DNA from: Rhodobacteraceae bacterium D3-12
Lineage (GTDB): Bacteria; Pseudomonadota; Alphaproteobacteria; Rhodobacterales; Rhodobacteraceae
Assembly (NCBI GenBank): GCA_025916135.1
Contig: CP104793.1
Span: forward strand, 4,191,001 to 4,255,000
Direction of reading: 5' to 3'
DNA length: 64,000 nucleotides
Shown here piece after piece: positions 44,356 through 53,911 of this stretch. Below the pieces are notes generated by a model, which did not search any database, was not told the origin of the DNA, and worked only from the letters and a program-made list of their open reading frames with translations. Position 1 is the stretch's first letter, and the number at the start of each line of letters is the position of its first letter. A program made the translations under genes and the position numbers.

Positions 44356-44892
44356 ATGAGTGAAAGTAAGCAGAAAGTCATTGAGCGGAACCGCGCCCCG
44401 CGGGTCCAGATTGCCTATGATGTCGAACATTACGGCAGCCCAACCACCATCGAACTGCCCTTCGTCATGGGTGTGATGGCCGATCTCGCCGGATCGTCCG
44501 AAACGCCGGAAGCACAGAAATCGGTCAACGACCGCGCGTTCGTCGAAACCGACGCTGGCCGCTTTAATAAATTCATGGAGGCGCTGTCACCTCGTGTCAA
44601 AGCACGGGTGAAAAACACGCTTCCGGTCAAGGAAGGCGAAGAAGGCGACGAAGAAATGTTCGTTGATCTGTCCTACAAAAACATGTCCGATTTCGCCCCT
44701 GACAAGGTCGCCGAACAGGTGCCCGCGCTGGCCGAACTTCTCGACATGCGCCGCCGCCTCGAAGAGCTTCTGGGCTATATGGATGGCAAGGTCGACGCCG
44801 AGAAGCGCATCGCACAGCTTCTCAACAATGAACCGCTTCTGGCCCAAGCTGCCGAAGAAGCGATGAAAGCAAACGAAGGCGAGGAGGGCTGA
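44356..44892 (+). CDS. tssB: T6SS contractile sheath small subunit TssB (VipA)
   Basis: 178 residues, standard size. The N-terminus (NRAPRVQIAYDVE, ELPFVMGVMADLAG) and the segment FVETDAGRFNKFMEALSPR are the TssB signatures; the C-terminal helix MRRRLEELLGYMDGK pairs with TssC. It precedes tssC by 2 bases. Intact, unlike its partner. Confidence 0.94.
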   Translation: MSESKQKVIERNRAPRVQIAYDVEHYGSPTTIELPFVMGVMADLAGSSETPEAQKSVNDRAFVETDAGRFNKFMEALSPRVKARVKNTLPVKEGEEGDEEMFVDLSYKNMSDFAPDKVAEQVPALAELLDMRRRLEELLGYMDGKVDAEKRIAQLLNNEPLLAQAAEEAMKANEGEEG

Positions 44893-44894
44893 TC

Positions 44895-46404
44895 ATGGCT
44901 GAAGAAAAACAAGAAGCAGGCGCCGGCGTCGCAGAAGCAGAAGCGCTCGACCTTGGTGAATTTTCCGAACTGCTAGAGAAAGATTTTCGCGTAAAGGACA
45001 AGGAAAGCGACAAGCTCAAAGACCTCGTGTCCAACCTCGCGCTCGCCGCACAGGAACGCGCCGGAACGGCGACGATTTCGGGCAATGCGGTCAAGTCGAT
45101 CAAATCGCTGATCTCGGGGATCGACGCGATCCTGACCAAGCAGATGAACGAAATCCTGCATTGCGACGAAGTGCGCGAAATGGAAGGCACATGGCGCGGC
45201 CTGCATTACCTCGTCAACAACACCGAAACGGATCAAAAGCTCAAGATTCGCGTGCTCAACATCAAGAAGGACGAGCTGGCCGACACTCTGGAAGATTACG
45301 AAGGCCAGATGTGGGACCAATCGCCGATCTTCAAAAAGCTCTATACTGATGAATACAGCATGTTCGGCGGCGAACCCATTGGCGCGCTTGTCGGCGCTTA
45401 TGAGTTCTCGCAACACCCGCGCGACGTGGGCATGCTGCGCAACCTGTCGGGTATCTGCGCGTCGGCCCACGCGCCGTTTATTGCCGCCGCCGCGCCGCAG
45501 TTGTTCCGTATGGACAGCTGGCAGGAACTGCCCAATCCGCAGGGACCTTGAACAAATCGTTAGCTCGCCGGATTACGCCAGCTGGCAGTCCCTGCGCGAA
45601 AGCGAAGACGCGCGCTACATCGGTTTGACCATGCCACGCGTTCTTGCGCGTCTGCCTTATGGCGCCGAAACCGTGCCGGTCAAAGGCTTTGACTTCGAAG
45701 AAGAAATCGACGGCAAGCATGACCACTATACCTGGATGAACGCGGCCTTCACCATGGGCGTGAACATCAACCGCAGTCACAAGCTTTATGGCTGGGGAAC
45801 ACAAATTCGCGGTGTTGAATCGGGCGGCACCGTGACCAATCTTCCGGTTCACACATTCCCGACCGATGATGGCTCGGTCGCGATGAAATGCCCGACAGAA
45901 ATTGCCATCGACGACCGCCGCGAGGCCGAACTGGCCAAGCTGGGGCTGATGCCGATCCTGCACCGCAAGAACACGGATGTCGCCGCCTTTATCGGCGCGC
46001 ATTCCTTGCAGGACGACGAGGCCCGCGCCGGACGTCTGGTTGACCCGGACGCTCAGGCAAACGAACGGCTTTCGGCGAATTTGCCTTACCTCTTCCCGGT
46101 GTCGCGCTTTGCGCATTACCTCAAGGCGATTGCACGGGACAAGGTCGGCACGTTCAAAGAGCGTGGTGACATGCAGGTCTGGCTCAGCGAGTGGATCAAC
46201 CGCTACGTTCTGGCCAACCCGGCCATGGCCGATGACAAGGCCAAGGCCAAACGGCCGCTTGCCGCGGCAGAGGTTCAGGTGGATTCGGTCGAAGGCCGTC
46301 CGGGTTACTATAATGCCCGGTTCTATCTGCGCCCACATTACCAACTCGAAGGCATCAATGCGAGTTTGCGGCTCGTCTCCGAGCTGCCTTCGGTAAAGAC
46401 CTAA
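44895..46404 (+). pseudogene. tssC: T6SS contractile sheath large subunit TssC (VipB), frameshifted
   Basis: The first frame encodes residues 1-215 of a normal TssC (NLSGICASAHAPFIAAA, MDSWQELPNP) and then stops at 45549-45551. The rest, beginning with the family continuation RDLEQIVSSPDYASW, lies in the +1 frame from 45541 and runs to the normal end (HYQLEGINASLRLVSELP). One extra base at about 45540-45541 explains this. Repaired, the protein has 502 residues, the expected length. As written no full TssC can be made, so no sheath forms. It could be a sequencing error. Confidence 0.88.
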
Positions 46405-46437
46405 CTTGACCAAACTTATTAAAAAAGGAGAGTTCTA

Positions 46438-46929
46438 ATGCCTCTTACGGCTTATATGAAAATCCCCGACCTTCCGGGTGAATCGCAACGCGTTGACCAC
46501 GAAGAAGAGATCGACGTCCATGATATTGAATGGGTGATCGAACAGGCTTCTGTTGCTCAGGTTGGCCGCGGGCGCTCGCAATCGCGGGCACAGGTCGATG
46601 CGCTCAAGTTCAAGAAATTCTATGATGCATCGTCGCCCTATCTCGCGCTGGCTTGTATGCAGGCCAAAAGCTTTGACGAGATTGTGCTGATGGTGCGCAA
46701 GGACTCGGGCGAGGCACATCTCGACTACCTCACGATCACCATGACCAACTGCATTATTTCGCAGTATCATGTGATTGGGGTCGGTGAAACGAACCCTGAC
46801 AGCCAGATGATCGAAGAGCAGGCGGGTCTTGCCTTTGAACAGGTCAACATCAAGTACGTTGTCCAGGCCGACGATCACTCGGCTGGCGATGAGCATGAGG
46901 TTGAATTCGATATCGCCGCCGGGGCGTAA
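46438..46929 (+). CDS. hcp: T6SS inner-tube protein Hcp (TssD)
   Basis: 163 residues of the Hcp1/DUF796 family: it starts MPLTAYMKIPDLPGES and carries the later VNIKYVVQADD strand. Hcp hexamers stack into the tube and carry small effectors. A very strong ribosome site, AAAAAAGGAGAG, precedes the ATG, consistent with a highly made component. It follows tssC by 33 bases. Confidence 0.95.
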   Translation: MPLTAYMKIPDLPGESQRVDHEEEIDVHDIEWVIEQASVAQVGRGRSQSRAQVDALKFKKFYDASSPYLALACMQAKSFDEIVLMVRKDSGEAHLDYLTITMTNCIISQYHVIGVGETNPDSQMIEEQAGLAFEQVNIKYVVQADDHSAGDEHEVEFDIAAGA

Positions 46930-46950
46930 TCGGCGGCACCGGAGTAGCGC

Positions 46951-47670
46951 ATGTCTGACACGTCACAAGTTCCCGGCGCCCGCCAGGAGGCTGTTCAGCC
47001 ATCGCTCTGGGATCGTCTGAGCGACGATCTCCCCGGTATCGTTGCGGAATCGGAAGGGCTTAGGAAAGAGCTTTTGAGCGCCCTGCCTGACCCCGATGCA
47101 ATTGATACGCTTCTCGAAGGGGGTGCGCGCGCAATTGAGGCGCGCACCGACCTTGACGACGAGACGCGCCTTCGCTTGCATCGCCTTTTGCAACACACGA
47201 CCAAACAGCGCCGCCTCGAAGACAGCGGGATCGTCGTCACTCCGACGATCCTGCGCGAGGCGGTGCGCCGCGACATCGAAATGCTGTTTAACGTCGAACG
47301 GCTAGAGGCCGATTTCCTGCTGAGCGACCGCGAAAGGCTCACCTATTCAAGCCCCGAAGAAAGGCTTGAAGACTTTCCAGAGGTGCGCACCAGCGTGTTG
47401 AATTTTGGCGTGCCTGCCTTTTCCGGGCGCAAGGGAAATGACTTCAACAAAGAGCTTCTGGCGCGCGAATTGCGCCAGGTGCTGATCTGCTTTGAACCGC
47501 GACTGAAGAAAGAAACCGTGAAAGTCGAAATCAAGATCGAAGAGAAGCAAGGTATGCGGATCGAAATTGACGGGGTGCTGATGCTCTCGCCCGTTCCTGA
47601 ACGGCTGCGCCTGTCGACGATGATCAACCTCGAAAGCGGCAAAGCCTCCACAACGGTCGAGGATAGCTGA
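46951..47670 (+). CDS. tssE: T6SS baseplate wedge protein TssE (gp25-like)
   Basis: 239 residues. The gp25-like core lies in about 135-225 (ERLTYSSPEERLEDFPEVRTSVLNFGVPAF, then KVEIKIEEKQ). About 90 extra N-terminal residues, acidic and helical, make it longer than the usual 130-170. It overlaps the tssF ATG by 1 base (TGATG). Confidence 0.88.
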   Translation: MSDTSQVPGARQEAVQPSLWDRLSDDLPGIVAESEGLRKELLSALPDPDAIDTLLEGGARAIEARTDLDDETRLRLHRLLQHTTKQRRLEDSGIVVTPTILREAVRRDIEMLFNVERLEADFLLSDRERLTYSSPEERLEDFPEVRTSVLNFGVPAFSGRKGNDFNKELLARELRQVLICFEPRLKKETVKVEIKIEEKQGMRIEIDGVLMLSPVPERLRLSTMINLESGKASTTVEDS

Positions 47671-49556
47671 TGGACCGTGTGTTTCTGGAATATTACGAAG
47701 AAGAGCTGACCCACATCCGCTCTCTCGCCCGCGAATTTGCCGCGATCCACCCCAATGTGGCGCGCAACCTCTCGATCGAATCCACACCCTGTCCGGATCC
47801 TTACGTCGAACGCCTGCTCGAAGGGGTGGCGTTTCTGGCCGCCCGCACCCGGCTCAAGGTCGATGGCGAGGCGTCACGCTATGTTCGCAACCTGATTGAC
47901 GCGCTCTATCCCGATCTCGCCGGGCCCGGCCCTGCCATGTCGATGGCCCAACTCGCACCCGGGCCACAGGTCGAGCGGATGCTAAACGGCCATGTGGTCA
48001 AACGCGGCACGCGTATCATCGCCGGCCTGCGCGAAGGGCTGCAAACCCGCTCTACCTTCACCACCGCCCAAGACGTGCGTCTCTGGCCGGTTGAGGTGGT
48101 CGAAGCGGAATATCTTCAGGACCAAGGCACGCTCAATCAGGCTGGTGTCCCCGAACGATACCTCCGCGAGGCCCAAGCCGGGCTACGTCTCGTGATCAAA
48201 CGCGATGGCGCCGGGCCGCTGAGCGAACTGTCTCTCGACAGCCTCGATGTCTTTCTCGGAGGCGAGTCGCGTGGCGGCGCGCTGTTTGATGCGATTTTCG
48301 GCTTTGGCGCTGGTATTCTGGCCCGTCCCAACGATCGCAAACAACCCTTTGAAACGGCCACACCTCCCGCGATGATCGGCGTCGCGGGCGAAGAAGCCCT
48401 GCTCCCGCGTGTGCGCGCCTCTTTCGAGGGCTACCGCCTGTTGCGCGAATATTTCCTTATGCCGGAACGGTTTCATTTTGCTCGTCTCTCGGGTCTTGGT
48501 CCGGCGGTGAAACGCTGCACAACCGAGGGCGAAACGCTTGAAATCACCATTCTCTTGAGCGAATCCATTGATGGTCTCACCGGCGTCTCGGCAAGCGATT
48601 TTCAACTCTCCACCGTGCCGTTGATCAACCTGTTTGAGCGCGAATGCGATCTGGTCGATGTCAAAACCTCGCGCGCTTCGTATATCGTCCATGCGGATCG
48701 CACACGCCCTCGGGACTATGAAATCTACCGCCTTTTGCGTGTCGAAGACGCCGAGACAAACGGCCCACAGGCGCGGCTCTCGCCGATGTTTTCCATTGAA
48801 CATCTAGGTGATAGCGGCGTGGTCTATACGACCGAACGCCGCCCCCGCCGTCCGGGCGAAGATGAAATCCGTCGTGGCCAAACCCGGACAAGCTATACTG
48901 GCGATGATTTCTATATCTCCATTGCGCAACCCGGCACCGCCCCGCGCGGTGGCACTATGCCCAAGCGGCTCGACATTCGTGCGCTTTGCACAAACCGCGA
49001 TCTGCCGGTGCTGGATGACAACCCGACGCTGACGCTCGAAACCGGCGATCCGGTCAAATCGGTCAAGCTTCTGGCCCCCTTCCGCCGCCCGCGTCCCTCT
49101 TTGCGCTCGGCACTTCCGTTTGGTGCCAGCAATGAAAGCCGGATTGATGATCTGACATGGCGCTGGATTTCCCAGTTGTCGCTCAATCACCTGTCGCTCG
49201 CCGCCGAGGACAAGAACGACGAACCCCTGCTCGCGCTGCTCCGGCTTTATTCCGATCGCGGCGATCCCACGCTCGAAAGGCACGGCCGCGCGGTGCTTGG
49301 CGTTTCCTCGCGCGCGGTGGTCGAACGGCTCGGCCTGCCCGGCCCGCTTTGCTTTGGACACGGCACCGAACTTACGCTCGACATCGACGAACAACTGCTC
49401 ACCGGTGGCAGCCAGTTGTTGTTGTCCAAACTGCTGGCACAGCTGTTTGCGCGACACGCCGCGATCAACTCGTTTGTGCGCACGAAAACGCGCCTCACCC
49501 ATAGTCAGAAGGAGGTGGCATGGCCGATGACCCACGGCACACGCGCTCTGGTCTGA
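47670..49556 (+). CDS. tssF: T6SS baseplate protein TssF
   Basis: 628 residues, normal for TssF, with the N-terminal signature FLEYYEEELTHIRSLAREFAxxHP and VERLLEGVAFLAARTRLK. TssF and TssG form the baseplate wedge with TssE and TssK. Its end overlaps the start of tssG by 37 bases. Confidence 0.94.
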   Translation: MDRVFLEYYEEELTHIRSLAREFAAIHPNVARNLSIESTPCPDPYVERLLEGVAFLAARTRLKVDGEASRYVRNLIDALYPDLAGPGPAMSMAQLAPGPQVERMLNGHVVKRGTRIIAGLREGLQTRSTFTTAQDVRLWPVEVVEAEYLQDQGTLNQAGVPERYLREAQAGLRLVIKRDGAGPLSELSLDSLDVFLGGESRGGALFDAIFGFGAGILARPNDRKQPFETATPPAMIGVAGEEALLPRVRASFEGYRLLREYFLMPERFHFARLSGLGPAVKRCTTEGETLEITILLSESIDGLTGVSASDFQLSTVPLINLFERECDLVDVKTSRASYIVHADRTRPRDYEIYRLLRVEDAETNGPQARLSPMFSIEHLGDSGVVYTTERRPRRPGEDEIRRGQTRTSYTGDDFYISIAQPGTAPRGGTMPKRLDIRALCTNRDLPVLDDNPTLTLETGDPVKSVKLLAPFRRPRPSLRSALPFGASNESRIDDLTWRWISQLSLNHLSLAAEDKNDEPLLALLRLYSDRGDPTLERHGRAVLGVSSRAVVERLGLPGPLCFGHGTELTLDIDEQLLTGGSQLLLSKLLAQLFARHAAINSFVRTKTRLTHSQKEVAWPMTHGTRALV

Positions 49557-50590
49557 CCGATCATCCCGGCGCACCCGATCCGGCCGACATCCCGGCGATG
49601 GATTTCTTCGAACTGCTGCGTCAGCTCGAAAGCGAAGGCGCGCGCTTTGGTCGTGCCGGCGGGCCCGACCGTGAACCCGCTCGTTTGGGGCAAATCGCCC
49701 GGCTGGATTTTGCTGCGGCGGATGTTGCCACGCTCAACAACAAAGCGCCCGGCAATGTCCCGTTTGTTGGCGTCAACGTGCTTGGCCTGATCGGACCCGA
49801 AGGGCCGATGCCGCTGCATATGACCCGCTGGATCATGCAGCGCCTGTCAAACCGCTGGTTCGCAGGCGATGAATCCGGCGCCACGTCGGATACTTCCTTC
49901 ATCGACTTTCTGAACATGCTTCAGCACCGGATGCTCTCGCTCTACTGGCGCGCCTGGGCCGAGGCCCGGCCCGATGTGCATATCGCCCATGGCGAAGGCG
50001 GGCGTATCATCGGCCTGATGCGGGCGCTGGCCGGTATTGGCCTGCCCGGCACCCGTGGCATTAACCAAGGGCTCGACGGGGCCAAACTGCACCATGCCAC
50101 CTCGCTCGCCCATACGGTCAAGAACCCCGAACGCCTGACCAGCTTCCTTGAAACTGTGGTCGGCGTCCCGGCCGAACTCGAAGAATTCGTTGGCGTCTGG
50201 GTCGATCTGCCCGACCATTTGCAAACCCGCCTCGGCGCCGCGCATTGCGGCCTTGGCACCGGCGCGGTGGCCGGTGGGCGGGTGTTTGATCGCCAGTCCC
50301 ACGCGGAATTGCGCCTTGGGCCGCTCACTTTTGAACAATTCACCACCTTCCTTGATGATCCCGCCGCATGGGAGCGTTTGCGCCATGCCGTTGTCTTTGC
50401 CTCGGGAAAAGAGCTTGTATTCCGCCTTCGCCTCGTGCTCGCTGAAGGAGAGGCCCCGCCCGCCCGTCTCGGCGAAGCGCGGCTCGGCAAAACCGCCTGG
50501 CTTTCGCCTGATCCGGCAAAGCAGGCCGATGATTACTACGTGCGCAACTTGGTCGACGAAGCGGCACGTTCAGCGAGGAGAGCGGCATGA
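49520..50590 (+). CDS. tssG: T6SS baseplate protein TssG
   Basis: 356 residues. The start at 49520 is fixed by a near-ideal ribosome site, AAGGAGGT at 49509-49516, inside the tssF frame. The core has FFELLRQLES near the N-terminus, PLHMTRWIMQR, and FIDFLNMLQHRMLSLYWRAW. It overlaps tagH by 4 bases (ATGA). Confidence 0.93.
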   Translation: MADDPRHTRSGLTDHPGAPDPADIPAMDFFELLRQLESEGARFGRAGGPDREPARLGQIARLDFAAADVATLNNKAPGNVPFVGVNVLGLIGPEGPMPLHMTRWIMQRLSNRWFAGDESGATSDTSFIDFLNMLQHRMLSLYWRAWAEARPDVHIAHGEGGRIIGLMRALAGIGLPGTRGINQGLDGAKLHHATSLAHTVKNPERLTSFLETVVGVPAELEEFVGVWVDLPDHLQTRLGAAHCGLGTGAVAGGRVFDRQSHAELRLGPLTFEQFTTFLDDPAAWERLRHAVVFASGKELVFRLRLVLAEGEAPPARLGEARLGKTAWLSPDPAKQADDYYVRNLVDEAARSARRAA

Positions 50591-52041
50591 CCCTGAAACT
50601 CACACTTGAAACCGCTCCCCATACCCAGCGCGAACAGGAACGTGTGTTTCTGGGCGGAAGCCTCTCGATCGGGCGTGGCGACGATGCCGATTGGCAATTG
50701 AATGACCCCGACATGTATGTGTCGCGGCGTCATTGCATCATCAGCGATGAAAGCGGCCAGCCAATGATCACCGATGCCTCTTCTGGCGGGCTGTTCATCG
50801 ACAATTCCGCCAATCCGGTTGGCGCTGGCAATTCCGTTCCGCTTGAACCTGGCATGACGCTGCGCATCGGGGATTTTGTCATTGGCGTTGCTGCGGCTAC
50901 TGCGGATGCCCCCGCTCCTGAACCCGTCAAATCTGCCCAACCCGGCGCGTTTGATTTTCAATTCGGCGCTCCCCCGCCGCAAGAGGACAGGCGCGACCGC
51001 CCCGACAGCCTGCCTGACCCGTTCGACCCGCGCGCCAAATCTCGGGGCATTGATCCTTTCGGTTTGAGCGACGAAGACGAGGAACGCCCCCTCAAACCGC
51101 TTGATTGGGAAAACCCGATGGAGCTTGACCTGCGCAGCGAAGGTCCGGTGACGGAAACCGGCGGCATGCTCAAACGCGACCCCTTCGCCCCGCAAGACGA
51201 TACAGCCTCGGCGATGCCCTCGGAGACACCGCCTGAATTGCCGCCTGTGCAGGAAGCGCCCGCTTCCCAACCATCGGACGAGAGCGGTTCGAAATACTTC
51301 TTCGGTGGCGCGCCCGCTCCGGCCCCTTCGGCGCCGCAGCCCCGTGAAATCCCTGCGGACCCGCCCATCGTGGCACAGGCTCGCAACGAAACTCCCAATC
51401 CTGCGCCAACGCCACAACCTGTCGCCCCGCCCGCGCCTCCCGCCGCCTCTAACCCGGCCAGCGAAAGCGCACTGCGTGACGCTCTGATACGCGGCATGGG
51501 CCTCGATCCGGCGCAAATCCCGTCGCAAAACACCGAAGCCGAGATGGAACAGCTCGGCGCTCGTTTTCGCGAGTTGGTCGACGGCCTGATGATGCTCCTG
51601 CGCAGCCGCGCTCAGGAGAAAAGCCGCGCCCGCGTGGCCCAGACGATCATTGCCAACGAAGACGTGAACCCGCTCAAATTCCTCGCCACCCCCGAAGACG
51701 CCATGGCCGCGCTCCTGAAACCCCCGGCCAAGGGCTATCTCAGCCCCGATCAGGCGGTGCCATGGGCATACCGTGATATCATGGACCACCAATTGCGCAC
51801 ATGGACCGCGCTTCAGGCCGCATTGCGCCGGATGATTGACCGTTTCGATCCCGAAGAAATTGAAAAGGAAGCCGAAAACCTCGGCCTTCTGGAAAAACTC
51901 ATCGCTGGCGGCAAATCCGCCAAGATGTGGGATATGTATGAAGAGCATTACCGCGACCTCGCGAAATCCGCCGAAGAACAATTCCTTGGCGAAGTCGGTG
52001 CCGATTTTCGTGAGGCATATGAAACCAAAAGGAGTAGCTGA
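50587..52041 (+). CDS. tagH: T6SS FHA-domain protein TagH
   Basis: 484 residues. The N-terminal FHA domain (about 20-100) has SIGRGDDADW, SRRHC and the loop before GLFIDN, which bind phosphothreonine. A long Pro/Ala-rich disordered linker (about 110-290) leads to the C-terminal VI_FHA domain (LRDALIRGMG to about 480). TagH is the usual phospho-target or scaffold for PpkA, fitting the kinase at 32902. It is followed by tssJ after 1 base. Confidence 0.9.
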   Translation: MTLKLTLETAPHTQREQERVFLGGSLSIGRGDDADWQLNDPDMYVSRRHCIISDESGQPMITDASSGGLFIDNSANPVGAGNSVPLEPGMTLRIGDFVIGVAAATADAPAPEPVKSAQPGAFDFQFGAPPPQEDRRDRPDSLPDPFDPRAKSRGIDPFGLSDEDEERPLKPLDWENPMELDLRSEGPVTETGGMLKRDPFAPQDDTASAMPSETPPELPPVQEAPASQPSDESGSKYFFGGAPAPAPSAPQPREIPADPPIVAQARNETPNPAPTPQPVAPPAPPAASNPASESALRDALIRGMGLDPAQIPSQNTEAEMEQLGARFRELVDGLMMLLRSRAQEKSRARVAQTIIANEDVNPLKFLATPEDAMAALLKPPAKGYLSPDQAVPWAYRDIMDHQLRTWTALQAALRRMIDRFDPEEIEKEAENLGLLEKLIAGGKSAKMWDMYEEHYRDLAKSAEEQFLGEVGADFREAYETKRSS

Positions 52042-52042
52042 C

Positions 52043-52492
52043 ATGCATTTTGACAGACGCACTTTCATTTTTACGGGCATCGCCGGGCTTGGCCTTGCGG
52101 GCTGTGTGCCCTCCGCCGCCAATTTGGCCGTTTCGGTTCAAGGCAAAGCAGGCATGAACCGCGGGTCCGATGGCCAAGACCGGCCGGTCACCGTGACCAT
52201 CCTGCAAATGACCGGCTCGTCCGCCTTTGATGCGGCCGATTACGTTTCGCTGCAAAACCCGTCTTCGGCGCTGGGCGCAGAACTGGTTAAATCCGATCAA
52301 ATCGTGATCTCCGGAACCACGCCCGTGTCGCGTGTTATACCTGTTCAGGCCGGTGCTTCGATGATCGGCGTCGTTGGCGGCTTCATCAGCCCTTCGGGCA
52401 AGGTTGTGCGCCGCAAGATCGCCGCCCCCGCCAAAAGCGCAGGGCTTATCATCGGCGTCAGTTCGTCGGGCATTTCGGTTTCTCTGGCCTGA
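52043..52492 (+). CDS. tssJ: T6SS outer-membrane lipoprotein TssJ with twin-arginine-like signal
   Basis: 149 residues from the ATG at 52043, with AAAAGGAG 8 bases upstream. The signal starts MHFDRRTFIF and ends in lipobox LAGC with lipidated C21; the RRxFIF pattern resembles a Tat signal, unusual for TssJ. The mature part is short (about 128 residues) and beta-rich. TssJ anchors the TssJLM membrane complex in the outer membrane and binds TssM. Position between tagH and tssK supports the call. Confidence 0.85.
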   Translation: MHFDRRTFIFTGIAGLGLAGCVPSAANLAVSVQGKAGMNRGSDGQDRPVTVTILQMTGSSAFDAADYVSLQNPSSALGAELVKSDQIVISGTTPVSRVIPVQAGASMIGVVGGFISPSGKVVRRKIAAPAKSAGLIIGVSSSGISVSLA

Positions 52493-52574
52493 TCAGCCGC
52501 CAAGACACATCACAAGCGTTTCGAGGTTGGCCAAAGGCACGGGTCGATTTCGAAACGCCTCAGAAAGGCAAAGC

Positions 52575-53909
52575 ATGACGGATAGGAACAAGGTTGTCTG
52601 GTCCGAGGGGCTGTTCCTCAGAACCCAGCATTTCCAGCAACAAGACCGCCATAGCGAATGGTTGGTGCGCCGCGCGCTGCGTGCCACACCGTTGCAAAGC
52701 TTTGGGTTTGCCGATCTCAAACTCGACCCTAACGCGCTTGAATCTGGCATGATCGGGCTTGAACGCGCCGAAGGTGTGTTCCCTGATGGCACCTTCTTCT
52801 CTGTTCCTGATGGCACCGCCGAAGTCGCGCCTGTGCCGGTCACCGCCGCGACCGAAGCCGGGGCCGTTGCCCTCGCTATCCCGGCCGAACGCGCTGGGGC
52901 GGCGATTGTCGATCCGGCCCACGCCGACCCCTCCGGCACCCGCTATCGCGGCGAACTTGTTACCGTGCGCGATGAAATCCGCAATGGCGCCGAAGAGACC
53001 GAGATCGAGGTCGCCCGCCTTGCCCCCCGCCTGATGCTACCGGGCGAGGAAACGACCGGCTACACCACCCTGCCCATCGCCGAGATCACCGGCCTCAATG
53101 CCGAAGGCGGTGTCGTGACCTCTGACACTTTCCTGCCGCCTGCGCTGATGGTCTCCGCTGTGCCGTGGTATCTGCAATTTCTCAAGGAACTGCTCACCGG
53201 GACCGACCATATTTGCGATGCGCATGCCGGAATGGTTGTCGGTGGCACCGGCGCGTCAATGGAAAACCTGTTGATCCTTGAGGCCGCCAATGCCGCCCGC
53301 CCGCGCCTGTCGCATCTTGCTGCGCAAAATGATGTGCATCCGTCCGAGCTGTTCATGCACCTTGCCGGGCTTGCCGGGCAATTCGCCACCTATGGCGCGT
53401 CGGCCCGCCGTTTTGCCGATCTTCCGGCCTATGAACACGCCAACCCCGGCCCCGCGTTCCAAGCGCTGGCCGATGAACTTCGCTCGCTTGTGCTCTCGCT
53501 CTCCCATGTCGAGCCGAAATCGCGCGCGCTTCCGGTTAATCGGCACTCCGATAACATCTGGACCGTGCGTATCGACAACCCCGACCTTCTCAACAAGAAC
53601 CGCATCGTTTTGCGTGTCGGCGGGCAAATGTCCGAAGCCATGCTGCGCAAACTCTTCGTGCAGCAAACCACCGTTGGTTCGCCCGATGAATTCGACGCGC
53701 TGTGGAAATCCAAACTTCCGGGTATCGCGCTAAAACCGCTGCATTCGCAGCCGCGCGAAATCCCTTATGATGGCGACAGACTCTGCCTTGAACTTGACCG
53801 CGCCTCCGAACATTGGGCGGCGCTGGGCAATGCACAGGGTTTTGTCGTCGGTGTCGCGGGCAAACTTGATCCCGCTCCCGAAATTGATTGCTACGCAGTG
53901 AGCCGCTGA
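52575..53909 (+). CDS. tssK: T6SS baseplate protein TssK
   Basis: 444 residues from the ATG at 52575 preceded by AAAGG; the frame is open upstream in tssJ. The family start is KVVWSEGLFLRTQHFQQQDRH. TssK connects the baseplate to the TssL-TssM membrane complex. The C-terminal part (GKLDPAPEIDCYAVS) is complete. It follows tssJ by 82 bases and precedes tssL by 2. Confidence 0.94.
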   Translation: MTDRNKVVWSEGLFLRTQHFQQQDRHSEWLVRRALRATPLQSFGFADLKLDPNALESGMIGLERAEGVFPDGTFFSVPDGTAEVAPVPVTAATEAGAVALAIPAERAGAAIVDPAHADPSGTRYRGELVTVRDEIRNGAEETEIEVARLAPRLMLPGEETTGYTTLPIAEITGLNAEGGVVTSDTFLPPALMVSAVPWYLQFLKELLTGTDHICDAHAGMVVGGTGASMENLLILEAANAARPRLSHLAAQNDVHPSELFMHLAGLAGQFATYGASARRFADLPAYEHANPGPAFQALADELRSLVLSLSHVEPKSRALPVNRHSDNIWTVRIDNPDLLNKNRIVLRVGGQMSEAMLRKLFVQQTTVGSPDEFDALWKSKLPGIALKPLHSQPREIPYDGDRLCLELDRASEHWAALGNAQGFVVGVAGKLDPAPEIDCYAVSR

Positions 53910-53911
53910 CC

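Noticed and set aside
45531-45551. Programmed frameshift in tssC
   Set aside because: No slippery heptamer, rare-codon/stop arrangement or stimulatory stem was seen, and TssC is not known to use recoding; mutation or sequence error is simpler.
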